Shown here piece by piece: positions 11,436-22,113 of a DNA stretch of 64,000 nucleotides (position 1 is its first letter; each line of letters opens with the position of its first letter). The notes below the pieces were generated by a model, which was not told the origin of the DNA, did no database searches, and saw only the letters and a program-made list of their open reading frames with translations. The stretch spans positions 26,937,811 to 27,001,810 of the forward strand of contig CM040085.1 in assembly GCA_022496805.1 (NCBI GenBank). The letters run 5' to 3'. This DNA comes from Pohlia nutans (lineage: Eukaryota > Streptophyta > Bryopsida > Bryales > Mniaceae). The translations under genes and the position numbers were made by a program.

Positions 11436-12220
11436 GTCGGATTCTTGTCACTTGCATGCCCTTTGGGATGATGATGTTTAGTATCAACATTTCTCATCTT
11501 GCACAATATGAATTATAGGTGAGAGCTCTATTTTGGTGCTTTGTCATTCCTATATACTTCAGAGTTTGACTAGAGACATCCATTTTCTGTACAGTTTAGA
11601 GTGAAGCTAAAAATTCTAGCAGGGTTGATTTAGAGTTTTGCTGGTAGGATTTTAGTTCATAGCAATAGGACTCGGCTTAGACAAGATTCTCCAGGGTGAA
11701 TCAATGTATATTGATGCAGCAACATAATTGCACTGGAATACTGATGTCCTACTAGGGGAAGAGCATGATAGAGTATGAATTGACATCTGCGGGAAGATCA
11801 TCATATTACTGTAACAGACTTCAAGCGTGTAATGTAACATTGAAAATGACCATGACTGCATTTTTGTGTTTGTTAGAAAGCTGGGAGAAAGTAAGAGCAT
11901 CAAGGACACTCTCAAGGTTTTATATCTTATGATGATTGGAAGCATTTTATCGATGATCAAGAAGAGTTTGCTGGATGTAGTTGGCTTTAGTCCTCTTGCC
12001 AAAACCTATTGTGTAACTGGTACTCAGTGTGTTGAAGCTTTCTGAAGAGACAATGATCCAAGGATTGGGGATTGTGAACAATGAAACAGTAAATGAGACG
12101 GAAGTAATTGAACAGAGTGATTGTATGTTTTGCTAACGAAATCACACCTACCTGTGGGTTTTTCTTTTATGTCTTTCTTCTGTTTTTTTTTCTTCGACTT
12201 GTGTTACTACTATGCAGTTT
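11436..12220 (+). other. NFU 3' flank, probably 3' UTR and downstream DNA
   Basis: No further gene is seen. The first ~300 bp are shared with the inverted copy at 15528-15931. A cleavage site cannot be placed with confidence. Short open frames here are not credible genes. Confidence 0.5.
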
Positions 12221-12540
12221 GGGTGGACCTATGTATTATTCCACTAAGATAGTGCACCCTATTTGTGCCACAATTTCAACTGCGCCCTCTTGGAAATGTA
12301 ATGAATGTTAATTATTTTTTGTTGAATTTGGAACATTAGAACACAAACTTATCATCAGTAGAATCTTACTTCTTTGACAACAAATCCAAAAGTGCCACTA
12401 GGATCCCCCATATTAACAACCCATAATGCTCCTTCTGACAACCCATAATGCTCCTTTTCTTCGTCCCTCACTGTAGCAAATTGTAGCAAATCTTAGTTGA
12501 AAGGGCCATTTTAGAAAATGGTCCTTTGAACGTTTAGGGG
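12221..12540 (+). repeat. Dispersed repeat ending in a TTAA-type terminus
   Basis: About 300 bp resembles the reverse complement of 18380-18660: both contain GTGCCACAATTTCAA, GCCCTCTTGGAA and AAAAGTGCCACTAG and end near CTTAGTTGAAA. The right end reads GAACGTTTAGGGG followed by TTAA (12541-12544), with a subterminal palindrome GGCCATTTTAGAAAATGGTC. A matching left TTAA end was not found. Confidence 0.6.
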
Positions 12541-12603
12541 TTAAAACCTCGGCCGTAAATCTGTAGACTCTTTTGAAAACGCATAATTGCACTGGAATAC
12601 TGC

Positions 12604-14095
12604 CTACGGTCTATTTGATTCGATCGGCTGGTCGGCTTGACCTATTTGATTCGATCGACTGGTCGGCTTGGCCTATTTGATTTGATTGACTTGGCCTATT
12701 TGATTTGATTGGTTGGTTGATTTGGCCTATTTGATTCGATTCGCTGGTTGGCTTGGTTTATTTGATTTGATCGACTCGGCTTGGCTTATTTGATTTGATC
12801 GGCTGGTCCTATTTGATTTAATGGGTTTGGCCTATTTGGTTTGATGTGTTTGGGCTTGGCCTATTTGATTTGATCGGCTGGTCCTATTTGATTTGCTGGT
12901 CCTATTTGATTTGATTGGCTTGGCCATTTGGTTTGATGCGTTTGGGCTTGGCCTATTTGATTTGATCGGTTGGTCCTATTTTATTTGATCGGTTGATCGG
13001 CTTGGCCTATTTGGTTTGATGCATTTGGGCTCGTCCTATTTGATTTGATCAGCTGGTCGGCTTCGCCTATTTGATTTGATCGGCTGACCTATTTGATTTG
13101 ATTGGTTGGTCCTATTTGATTTGATCGGTTGGTCGGTTTGGCCTATTTGATTCGATCGGTTGGCCTATTTGATTTGATTGAGTGGTCCTATTTGATTTGA
13201 TCGGTTGGTCGAGTTGGTCTATTTTATTTGATCGGTTGGTTGGCTTGGCTTATTTGATTTGATTAGCTGGTCGGCTTAGCGTATGTGATTCGATTAGCTT
13301 GGCCTATTTGATTTGATGCGTTTGGGCTTGTCCTATTTGATTTGATCGGCTGGTGGACTTGGTCTATTTGATTTGATGCGTTTGGGCTTGTCCTATTTGA
13401 TTTGATCGGCTGGTGGACTTGGTCTATTTGATTTGATTGGTTGGTCGGCTTTGCCTATTTGATTCGATTGGGTGACCTATTTGATTTGATTGGTTGATCC
13501 TATTGGATTTGATTGGCTGGTTGATTTGACCTATTTGATTCGATTTGTTGGTCGGTTTGGCCTATTTGATTTGATTGGTTGATTGATTTGGCCTATTTGA
13601 TTCGATTCTCTGGTCGGCTTGGCCTATTTGATTCGATTGGCTTGGTCTATTTGATTTGATTGGCTGGTCCTATTTGATTTAATGGGCTTGGCCTATTTGG
13701 TTTGATGCGTTTGGGCATGGCCTATTTGATTCGATCGGCTTGGCCTATTTGATTTGATTGGCTGGTTGATTTGGCCTATTTGATTCGATTCGCTGGTCGA
13801 CTTGGCCTATTTAATTCGATCGGCTTAGTCTGTTTGATTTGATCGGCTCGGCTTGGCCTATTTGATTCGATCGGCTTGGCTTATTTGATTTGATCGGCTG
13901 GTCCTATTTGATTTAATGGGTTTGGCCTATTTGGTTTGATGTGTTAATGGGCTTGGCCTATTTGATTTGATCGTCTGGTCCTATTTGATTTGATTGGCTA
14001 GTTGGCTTAGCCTATTTGATTCCATCGGTTGGTTGGCTTGGCCTATTTGATTTGATGGGTTGATCGGCTTTGCCTATTTGATTCGATCAACTTGT
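12604..14095 (+). repeat. Minisatellite array, long block
   Basis: Dozens of degenerate units of CCTATTTGATTTGATCGGCT plus GGT, CGGCTTGG or GCGTTTGGGCTTGG. A longer segment near 13313-13434 is locally duplicated (TTTGATGCGTTTGGGCTTGT occurs twice). Same family as 5698-6020. Confidence 0.93.
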
Positions 14096-15222
14096 TTGCT
14101 TGCTTGATTTGTGTTCTCTTTGAATTACTATGTTATTTTTTTGTGTTTAGAAGATTGGTTTACCTCTAAATATGTGATGGTAATAATATAACCTTTTTTT
14201 ATATAAATTTTATTTTATATTCACATATGTTAAATCATTAGCAAAACCCTATTTACATAAATCTATAGACTCTATTTAGTTTGGATTTGGATTTAAATTT
14301 AATCTATATTTTTAATTTTTTGTCTAATTGATTGATTTGGCATCTTTGATCAAGATTCTTGTAAGCAATGATACTTTGGTTAAATTGCATTTTGCCCAAA
14401 TGTTACTACTGGTAGTAGAGATTTTGGTCCATTACAAAAACATTCAAGCTACCAAAAGGCTTCTCACTCAGCCAAAGTGCCATGCAAAATATTGTTATAA
14501 TAACATTTTTTAAAATTAAAAATTAAAAATTAAAAAAGAACACAAAAAAAAAAAAAAAAAAATTTGACGTTGCACCATTTCGGCCATATCAGAGTGGATT
14601 TTTTAAATATTGTTTTGTGAAATTATTATTATTATTATTTTGCATGGCAATTTGGTTGAGTTAGAAGCCTTTTGGATGCTTGGAATTTTTGGTAATGTTT
14701 TTAACCAGTCCTTTCTAATTTTAATGGTTCAAAAAAATTCTAAAAATAACTTTGTCACAAAGGACCAATTTGAAAGGACCAAGATCCTTACAAGTAATAG
14801 AGGGTATTAGGATTAAAGGTTGCAATGCTAGATTTTAGTTTAGTTTTTCAAATCATGTTCAAGGCGATTCTGAAACCAACAGTAAAATGCAAAAGTAGTA
14901 ACCTCAACTTTGAGATTTGACAATAGCTTTCATATCGCCTCTTTTCGGGGGACATAAATCTCAAGCTTTGACACCCCTAATGACATTTAGTTAAATTGCA
15001 TTTTATCCACTTGTTGGTGTACATCTAATCAAGAATATATTCTTATCCAAGATTCTTACAAAGAGTAGAGGGTCTTAGAGTTAAAGATTGTAATGTAGGT
15101 TTTTAGTTTTATTTGATGATTTTGAGACCAACAATATTGTGCAAAAGTAGTAAACCCCAACTGTGACATTTGAGTATCATTTCCAATTTGCCTCTTTATG
15201 GGACAAAAGTCTTGAACTTTAA
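14096..15222 (+). repeat. Dispersed repeat block, copy 2
   Basis: Matches 6155-7335 closely from CTTGTTTGCTTGCTTGATTT through GGGACAAAAGTC. It lacks the miniature CACTA element of copy 1 and has a shorter ATT tract (around 14624-14639). It runs directly into the inverted minisatellite where copy 1 has a TTAA MITE. Confidence 0.85.
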
Positions 15223-15525
15223 CCGATCAAATCAAATAGGACCAACCAATCAAATCAAATAGGCCAAGTGGATCGATTGAAATAGGCCAAGCCGACCAGA
15301 CAATCGAATCAAATAGACCAAGCCTACCAGCCGATCAAATCAAATAGGCCAAGCCGATCGAATCAAATAGGCCAAATTAACGAGCCGATCGAATTAAATA
15401 GGCCAAGCTGACCAGCTGATCCAATTAAATAGGCCAAATCAACCAGCCGATCAAATCAAATAGGCCAATCCAATCGAATCAAATAGGCCAAACCAACCAG
15501 CTGATCGAATCAAATAGGCCGTAGG
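15223..15525 (-). repeat. Minisatellite array, inverted block
   Basis: Units read GATCAAATCAAATAGGCCAA on the + strand, the reverse complement of the array at 12604-14095. Forms the right arm of the foldback structure. Confidence 0.9.
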
Positions 15526-15527
15526 CA

Positions 15528-15931
15528 GTATTCCAATGCAATTATGTTGCTGCATCAATATACATTGATTCACCCTGGAGAATCTTGTCTAAGCCGAGTC
15601 CTATTGCTATGAACTAAAATCCTGCCAGCAAAACTCTAGATCAACCCTGCTAGAATTTTTAGCTTCACTCTAAACTGTACAGAAAATGGATGTCTCTAGT
15701 CAAACTCTGAAGTATATAGGAATGACAAAGCACCAAAATAGAGCTCTCACCTATAATTCATATTGTGCAAGACGAGAAATGTTGATACTAAACATCATCA
15801 TCCCAAAGAGCATGCAAGTGACAAGAATCCGACTTAGCCGGCTTCACTTGTTTGTACCTCCCCTTCTTCGTCGGAATCCCCATCGTGAACTTCTTGAACC
15901 CCTTTCACTTTAAGGACGTAGTGCATCAACA
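15528..15931 (-). pseudogene. Inverted partial copy of the NFU 3' end
   Basis: Nearly identical to 11339-11743 in inverse orientation: it covers the last ~32 codons of NFU including the stop ([10 protein letters not shown]) and about 300 bp of 3' sequence. It lacks the CxxC motif, the rest of the gene and any start, so it cannot make NFU. A few differences change residues of the copied stretch. The high similarity points to a recent duplication, or to gene conversion. Confidence 0.9.
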
Positions 15932-15956
15932 AGTTTCAACTAAGATTTGAATTGAA

Positions 15957-18900
15957 CCCCTAAACGTTCAAACGACCATTTTCTAACATTTGCCCCCTCC
16001 ACGAATATTGATAATCATGTGCAAAATTCCTCCATATTTCCAATAAAGGGAATATTTTATTCATAACATCTTTACATATTGTCCTTTAACAAGCCATTTA
16101 TGCGTTGCAACCAAAGAAATTGATCGGCCATACTTACTGAAAATTCGACACATTAGGAGTAATCATCACTATTGATAACAACGCTAAATAGGGATTTTAA
16201 GGGGACCAAAAAATTAAAGGGACTTACTCTATTAAACACTTTATGGTAAACAAGATGATATTGCAATAATTAAGTATCTTTACAGTAATATTAATAAAAC
16301 AACAACCCTGACCGACTATATCTATTCTTTGTCATACAAAAAAATCTATATGGAATAATGCCATAACTGAGATTTAATTTCACATGTGGAATCTATGACA
16401 AGGGATTGCAAATAACACATGGTTGCAACTAATTTCAATTAACAAATGATTTTCTCTAAAGAACTTCTAGAATTGTGACTCACTACAATTAAGTAACAAA
16501 TGTGGTGCACACATTTGCACAGAATACAATAACACATGTTTTGAATTGAGATGTTAAGTTGATATCTTCTTCTATTGTGGTAAATATTCATATAGTTTGA
16601 AACATTGATATGTTAGTATGGGTCCCTTTAAAACCCATATTCAATATATTAGACATGTTGAATCATCGTTTTCCTTCATTTTGATTACAATAGCCCTCTT
16701 AGGACCTTTAATAGGCTCCAAAAGCCTTCTATAGTAGTTAAATGTTGATAAAGGTTTAATAGTTGGTATATGACAATCTCAATTGACATTCTTTAAGGTT
16801 TGTTTTGCTGAAGAGGCAACAATGCATGGAACCAAAAATTGTATATCATGATAGTTACTCGGATAGTTATTGAATTAGACAAGCCATACATTTATGTTCA
16901 AATGGTTTTTTCAACTAAACTAACTAAAGTTCTTAATCATGAATATTAAAATTCAAGGATAAGTGTACGTATGACAAATCTATAATTAAATAATGTAATT
17001 TTGCAAGGCTATCAAATATGAAAGTTCATTGGCAGTATTTTAGGTGAAATCAATATAAAATTATTTAAATTATCTTCATACTATTTCAAATAGTGTGTTT
17101 GTTATCCAAATTCACCGACATTCATTTTAAATACTCTAACTTGAATACCTTTAAATATATAATTTCATCCAATTTCATCCAAAATTTACACTTATTAAAT
17201 AGACCTTAGTCATCCCAAATTCATTAAAAATAGTGTCAAATAATTCACATTCTAGAACTAGTTGACTTAATTTGTGTATAGCATTGCATTAAAGAATGCA
17301 TGTGGATAAATTATAATGCAACATGCGAAGCAACATGCTAGGATTACTATAGGTAGAGAGCAAGATAACAAAAAACATTTCAAGAAATAAATTCCAAAAT
17401 TATTACAAATTTTTTTGGATAAAAAGAAAATGCCATGGTAAAACAGAGAATTTTGAAGAACATTTAGTACAAATTTATTCTACTACTTCTAAGTCACTAA
17501 TATACTAAAAATAATAATTTAATAATTTATAAGCCCATTACATCAAATAATATGATCATTTTAGTTCAAAAGTGGCTTCCTAAAAATAAGTTCAAAATTT
17601 AAGAAATATAACTGAAATTTCAAAAATCTATCAAATTAAAAACTTCACATTCCAAATCCATTTCAAAAAAATCTATTAAAAAATGTCAATACTTTGCATG
17701 CACTTCAATTTAGATGGAATATTGAAATTTTAGTTTCAAATTTTATTTAAAAACATTGGTGATATAGAAATAAATTTAATTGCACAAATATGATCTAAAA
17801 TTCAGATCTACAACATTTGTTTTCACATTAACTTCAAGGTGTTTATCCAAATTGTATTTTATAATATATCTTTACAAATTAGCAAATTATGAAGTAGATA
17901 GAATCATGTAGGGATTTAAGGCTTGCATTCAAAATGGAGAGCATACATACAACACTCCCTAGTTGTAGAAAACTACTTGTGCTAAAATCTAGGAGAACAA
18001 AAACAACATACTATTGCTTAAAAGAAAAAAAAGCTCTATTTGTGAAAGTGAAAGTGGCTAATAGGGTGCACTCTTAGCCACTATTGAAAGTGAAAGTAGC
18101 TTATAGCCATCCATACTTTCAAAGTGGCTAATGGACAAGGTAGTGCACCCTATTTATGATAAGTGACTGTAACATTTATCAAGGCACCTATTTGTGCCAC
18201 TTACTTACCTTTGCATGGACACTCATTAATTGACGCCAAAAATTGTGTGGCACTCTAGCCATTTAAAATTTAAAATTTGTTTTATACCATATGTTAGTGA
18301 TGGTGGTTTATCTCAACACAAGAAAGAGATCATAGTGTATTTTCACTATATAATATGTGTCCATTTTAGACTAAACACATGGCCATTTCAACTAAGATTT
18401 GTGGCTGTTAGGGATGAGGAGAAGTAGCATAATGGGTTGCCTTTTGTTCAATATAGGGGGGTTCTAGTGGCACTTTTAGATTTGATGACAATACCTTCAA
18501 TAAATTATATAAATTAAATGTGATTTTGGAAAAATATGATTCCACTTGCCATGAGTTTTATTGTCGTGTTCTACATCCAACATTTTTTTGTTTAAAACCT
18601 TTCATTACAATTCCAAGAGGGCACACTTGAAATTGTGGCACAAGGAGAATGCACTACCTAATAATGGTATGTGATAAATAAATATATTTATGACCACACT
18701 AGCATAATTATGCGCCAAAAAATGTTACAAGTCGAAACAATGTAAGTCTTAATGATGTGTGAGATTGTAATCTTGAAATTAATTAATGGCCAACAACCGT
18801 ACTACACAACAATTTGTCTAGATAAATTAATCATTATAATGCAATTTTATTTACATTTGCAGCTTCATGAAAATTTGAACATAATTCCTATGAATTTCCT

Positions 18901-19193
18901 ATTATTTGAAGGTTTAGCTTGGCTTTACATTTGGGGCTTAACATGTTTGGGAGTCATCCCAATTGATAAGAACAAACTTGTCTCTATTTTGCAAGTAGGT
19001 TGACATTTTGGCCTTCAATTTTAAAGCTCTTCAATCCAAATAAGGGTCCAATTTCACAATTATTTGTTTTAATTAAGTAGGCCTTCAAGTATAAATCCCT
19101 AAGGCTTATTTGAAGTTCCAATTATACAACAAATTGATGTAATTGGGCTTAAGTTTTAAATTTGGAGTAAAGATAAACTTCAACATGTTTTAC
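15957..19193. other. Gene-free AT-rich region
   Basis: A TTAA-type left end (CCCCTAAACGTTCAAACGACC) starts at 15957 after a mutated TTGA, but no partner end is evident. Around 18380-18660 is an inverted relative of the repeat at 12221-12540. Between 18030 and 18190 words such as AAAGTGGCTAATAG recur in both orientations. The rest is AT-rich with only short open frames; no gene is recognised. Confidence 0.55.
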
Positions 19194-19197
19194 TTAA

Positions 19198-19721
19198 CCC
19201 TTAAATGTTTACTATGACATGAGATGGGTCATTTAAATTACTAAAACTCAATTTAGTATTTTGAATTTTCATTTTTGGCCAACCTTTTTAAGACTACAAT
19301 CCTTGGTAAAATTAAATAGTTCATTTAATGAAGTTGTTCGTTTGTAAAAAAGATCAATTTTGAATGAGAAATAGACATCAAAAAGTCAACAAACCTTTGA
19401 CCATACATAAATCTATGAGTTTTTATTCAATTGTGCTAATTTTCTTTCATCTTTATGAAATGGGATTTTTTATTCATTGGACATAAACTTTTCTAATTTT
19501 AGACTAGTCTTGTCATTCAAATTTAAGAAAAACAAAAATAGTAATAAAAAGCGTGTTTTTTATGACGTACTTTGGAGCAATGGAAAAATGTGATAAATTA
19601 GTCCATTGGAGTAAAATTGATCATCTATGGATTCATTTTGACATTATCTATAAAAAGAAACAAAGAGATTGTAGAAAAGTGAAAATATGGGGACGAAAAT
19701 GATACTTGGAAAGCTGAAGGG
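19198..19721. mobile_element. TTAA-flanked MITE (single-copy family here)
   Basis: TTAA at 19194-19197 and 19722-19725; ends CCCTTAAATG and CCCTTCAGC. The left end has TGAC facing GTCA from base 18. No coding content. Confidence 0.6.
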
Positions 19722-19915
19722 TTAAGCCGGCCTAAAGTTTTGGCGCCATATTTGTGCCAAGCAGAATAAAAAAAAACATTCTAGCTCAACGTTAGTATAA
19801 AACCCTTGCGTCCAATTTGCTAATTTCAAACAACAATAATGATGAAAATTCAAAACTTTGAGTTCACTTGGGCCAACAAATGAATGTGCTCCAAGCATAA
19901 AGTGGCTTGGCTTAA

Positions 19916-20306
19916 CCCCTAAAGGGCCCTGAGGATGGAATATCGCTTTGGCTGGGATTGTACCATGAATTGAGGCACCTTGCAATGCATATTACTTGAA
20001 ACAACCAAAAAGCAAAAAAAAGACCCAAAGATGAAGAAAATTATGAAACCTTTGGAAAAAAAATTGGAATCACTGTGTATTCTATGGAGTCTATTGTGCA
20101 CATTTATACGTATTTGCAGCATATACAGGCAGTGGTAGAGTTGCTCTAAATTACTCCAAAAATTTTGAAAAAAAAAAATACCATTAATGGTATTGACATT
20201 GACATCTACAAAAGAATTCACCATCACAACATCATTTTCTAGTCTTCAATATATAAGTACAAATGTAAACCTCTGCAACAACTTCGTATGCATATCCTTT
20301 TAGGGG
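19916..20306. mobile_element. TTAA-flanked MITE
   Basis: TTAA at 19912-19915 and 20307-20310; ends CCCCTAAAGGGCC and CCCCTAAAAGGAT. 391 bp, non-coding, no close relative noticed elsewhere in the window. Confidence 0.75.
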
Positions 20307-20429
20307 TTAAGTTGTAGAAGAACCTTTAACAAAACTTTGAAATCTCATAATTTATTTATAATTTATTCATTATGTATCCATTTTTCAACCTCTGGTTTGC
20401 CATTTGTGATTGTGAGAACAGCAGATTAA

Positions 20430-21856
20430 CCCGTAAGGTACCAAATGTCCATATCTAGGACTTTTTACCATATATTTTATGCGAAGTTAGCTTCATGCAT
20501 GTGTGATCCGATTAGAAAGAGGATGATTTGCAAAAAAAATTTGACTCATTTCATGTTGTAGTGATTCACCCAAAATTTCAAAGATTTCAATCTAAAAGTA
20601 CTCTTGAAAAAGTCAACTCATAAAATTAACCGCTAAAATTCTGAGCGATCATATTCTGGTCGTTCTACTTTTTGGGCAGCCTCCAGGGACCTCATATTTT
20701 TAAAATTTTCAATGAAAATTTCAGTGTAGCTTCCAAAAACTACACTCTACATGTCGCACTTCGTTTCATGTCATTCCGATAAGTATTGCAAAAGTTATAA
20801 GCATTTGAAGTTTTTGAAGCGAGATCGGGCAGCAAGAATTTTTTTATTTTTTACTCTTTTTCAAAATTTCTTTTTTGATTCATGATTGGTTGATCTTTAT
20901 CTACAAATGAAGCTTTAAATCTACCCATTTTGAGCAATGGGATAAAAGTTATGAGGAGATCTGTTTCTTGGGCAGTTTGGACAAAAAAAAACTTTGAAGC
21001 TCATTTCTAAACTCAATTTTCAATATTTTTTAATGAAATAAAAGGCACTAGGTGAAGATTTCCAAGTACAACATTCTCACCGTTAAGATTGACATTTTAC
21101 AATTCCATGTCAAACTTATTAATGATTTTCTTTTTCCTTTCACTTTGTACCCACTTCTAGTAATTGTTTTATGAAAAAATTAATATGAGCTTTTTTCTTA
21201 CAAGATTTTATATTTGAAGACTTAACTCAATTGTTAACATGGCCTTGCCATTCAATGAATTTCTAACCTATTCAAAAAAAAGATATTAATTTCTAAAGTT
21301 CAAATTTGTCACCAGACTGAACCCCAAAAAATCTTCTTTTGCAACTTTGATCCTTATAATCTAAGAATCTAATGGTCATTTTGCTCTCAAATTTTGTGCT
21401 CACATGAAAATTCAAGTTGGGTATTAGATCTTACGATTAAATGATGATAAAACTAAAAAACATATGATTTCTTCTGCAACTTCCAAATGCTGCGTTTTTC
21501 ATGGTTTTTTGTGAGAATACGGTCAAGGAATTTTAGGAGTTAAGCAACCAAAAAATCTTCAAAAATCACTACACTTAGTCTGTAGATGAAACTTGTGATT
21601 GGTTGAAATGTAATACTCTTTCAATATCTTATTAATAATCCAATTAAATAAAAAAATGATTTTTAAGTTTCAAATTTCGTACATAAATATTAGTGATAGC
21701 AATCACAAATCTAACCATATGAATTGAATCTAAAATTCATAATGTACGACTTTTATTCATACATCAAGTTCAAAATATCCTTCTTAGTTGCATTTATAAA
21801 ACATCTTTCATTTTATAAATTGTCCAAATCTGGAGAGGAGTGAGGACGTTTAGGGG
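20430..21856 (-). mobile_element. TTAA MITE, family B, interrupted by a second TTAA element
   Basis: TTAA at 20426-20429 and 21857-21860. The outer parts align, in reverse orientation, with family B elements at 31140-31706 and 38255-38823, sharing GAAGTTAGCTTCATGCA and AATCACTACACTTAG. The extra length is explained by the nested element 20630-21539. Confidence 0.8.
20630..21539. mobile_element. TTAA element nested in a family B MITE
   Basis: Ends CCGCTAAAATTC and CTCCTAAAATTCC, flanked by TTAA at 20626-20629 and 21540-21543. The family B relative at 34538-35096 has a single TTAA (TATAATTAAGCAACC) at the same place, so this is a proven insertion with TTAA duplication. 910 bp, no convincing gene. 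Confidence 0.85.
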
Positions 21857-22113
21857 TTAAGGAAGAAGGTTTAAATATTATACAAAGTATTCAATGTAGG
21901 TATCAATTGTTCTGGGAGCCCAGCAGTTCACTAGACAACGTCTTTTCTATATTTGCACATCATTCTCCAAACTAGGTCATCCCTGCTGCTGTCCAAGTTC
22001 GGCTCCACGCTTGTCCTCCATTTCATGACTATAGTGTATAATATAAGATATAAAGATTCAGGTCAGGACATCCGGCAACTCGGTTGATAAACGTCCCCAT
22101 CGCTGCAATTGCT

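Larger units (their letters stand above)
12582..15547. repeat. Large foldback structure: minisatellite arms in opposite orientation around a repeat core
   Basis: The segment CATAATTGCACTGGAATACT (12582-12601) and following CTGCCTACGG reappear, reverse complemented, at the right end (15519-15547). Inside lie a minisatellite of about 1.5 kb (12604-14095), a core (14096-15222) matching 6155-7335, and an inverted minisatellite of about 0.3 kb (15223-15525). Arms of tandem repeats in inverted orientation recall Foldback-type elements. No transposase is present. Whether it moves as a unit is unproven. Confidence 0.7.

Noticed and set aside
6394..14513. Paired open frames (6394-6588, 14328-14513) that look conserved
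   Set aside because: They are the same dispersed repeat in two copies; conservation reflects duplication and the frames run through MITE arms.
5698..15525. CRISPR-like array
   Set aside because: Units are contiguous and degenerate without unique spacers, in plant nuclear DNA; it is a minisatellite.
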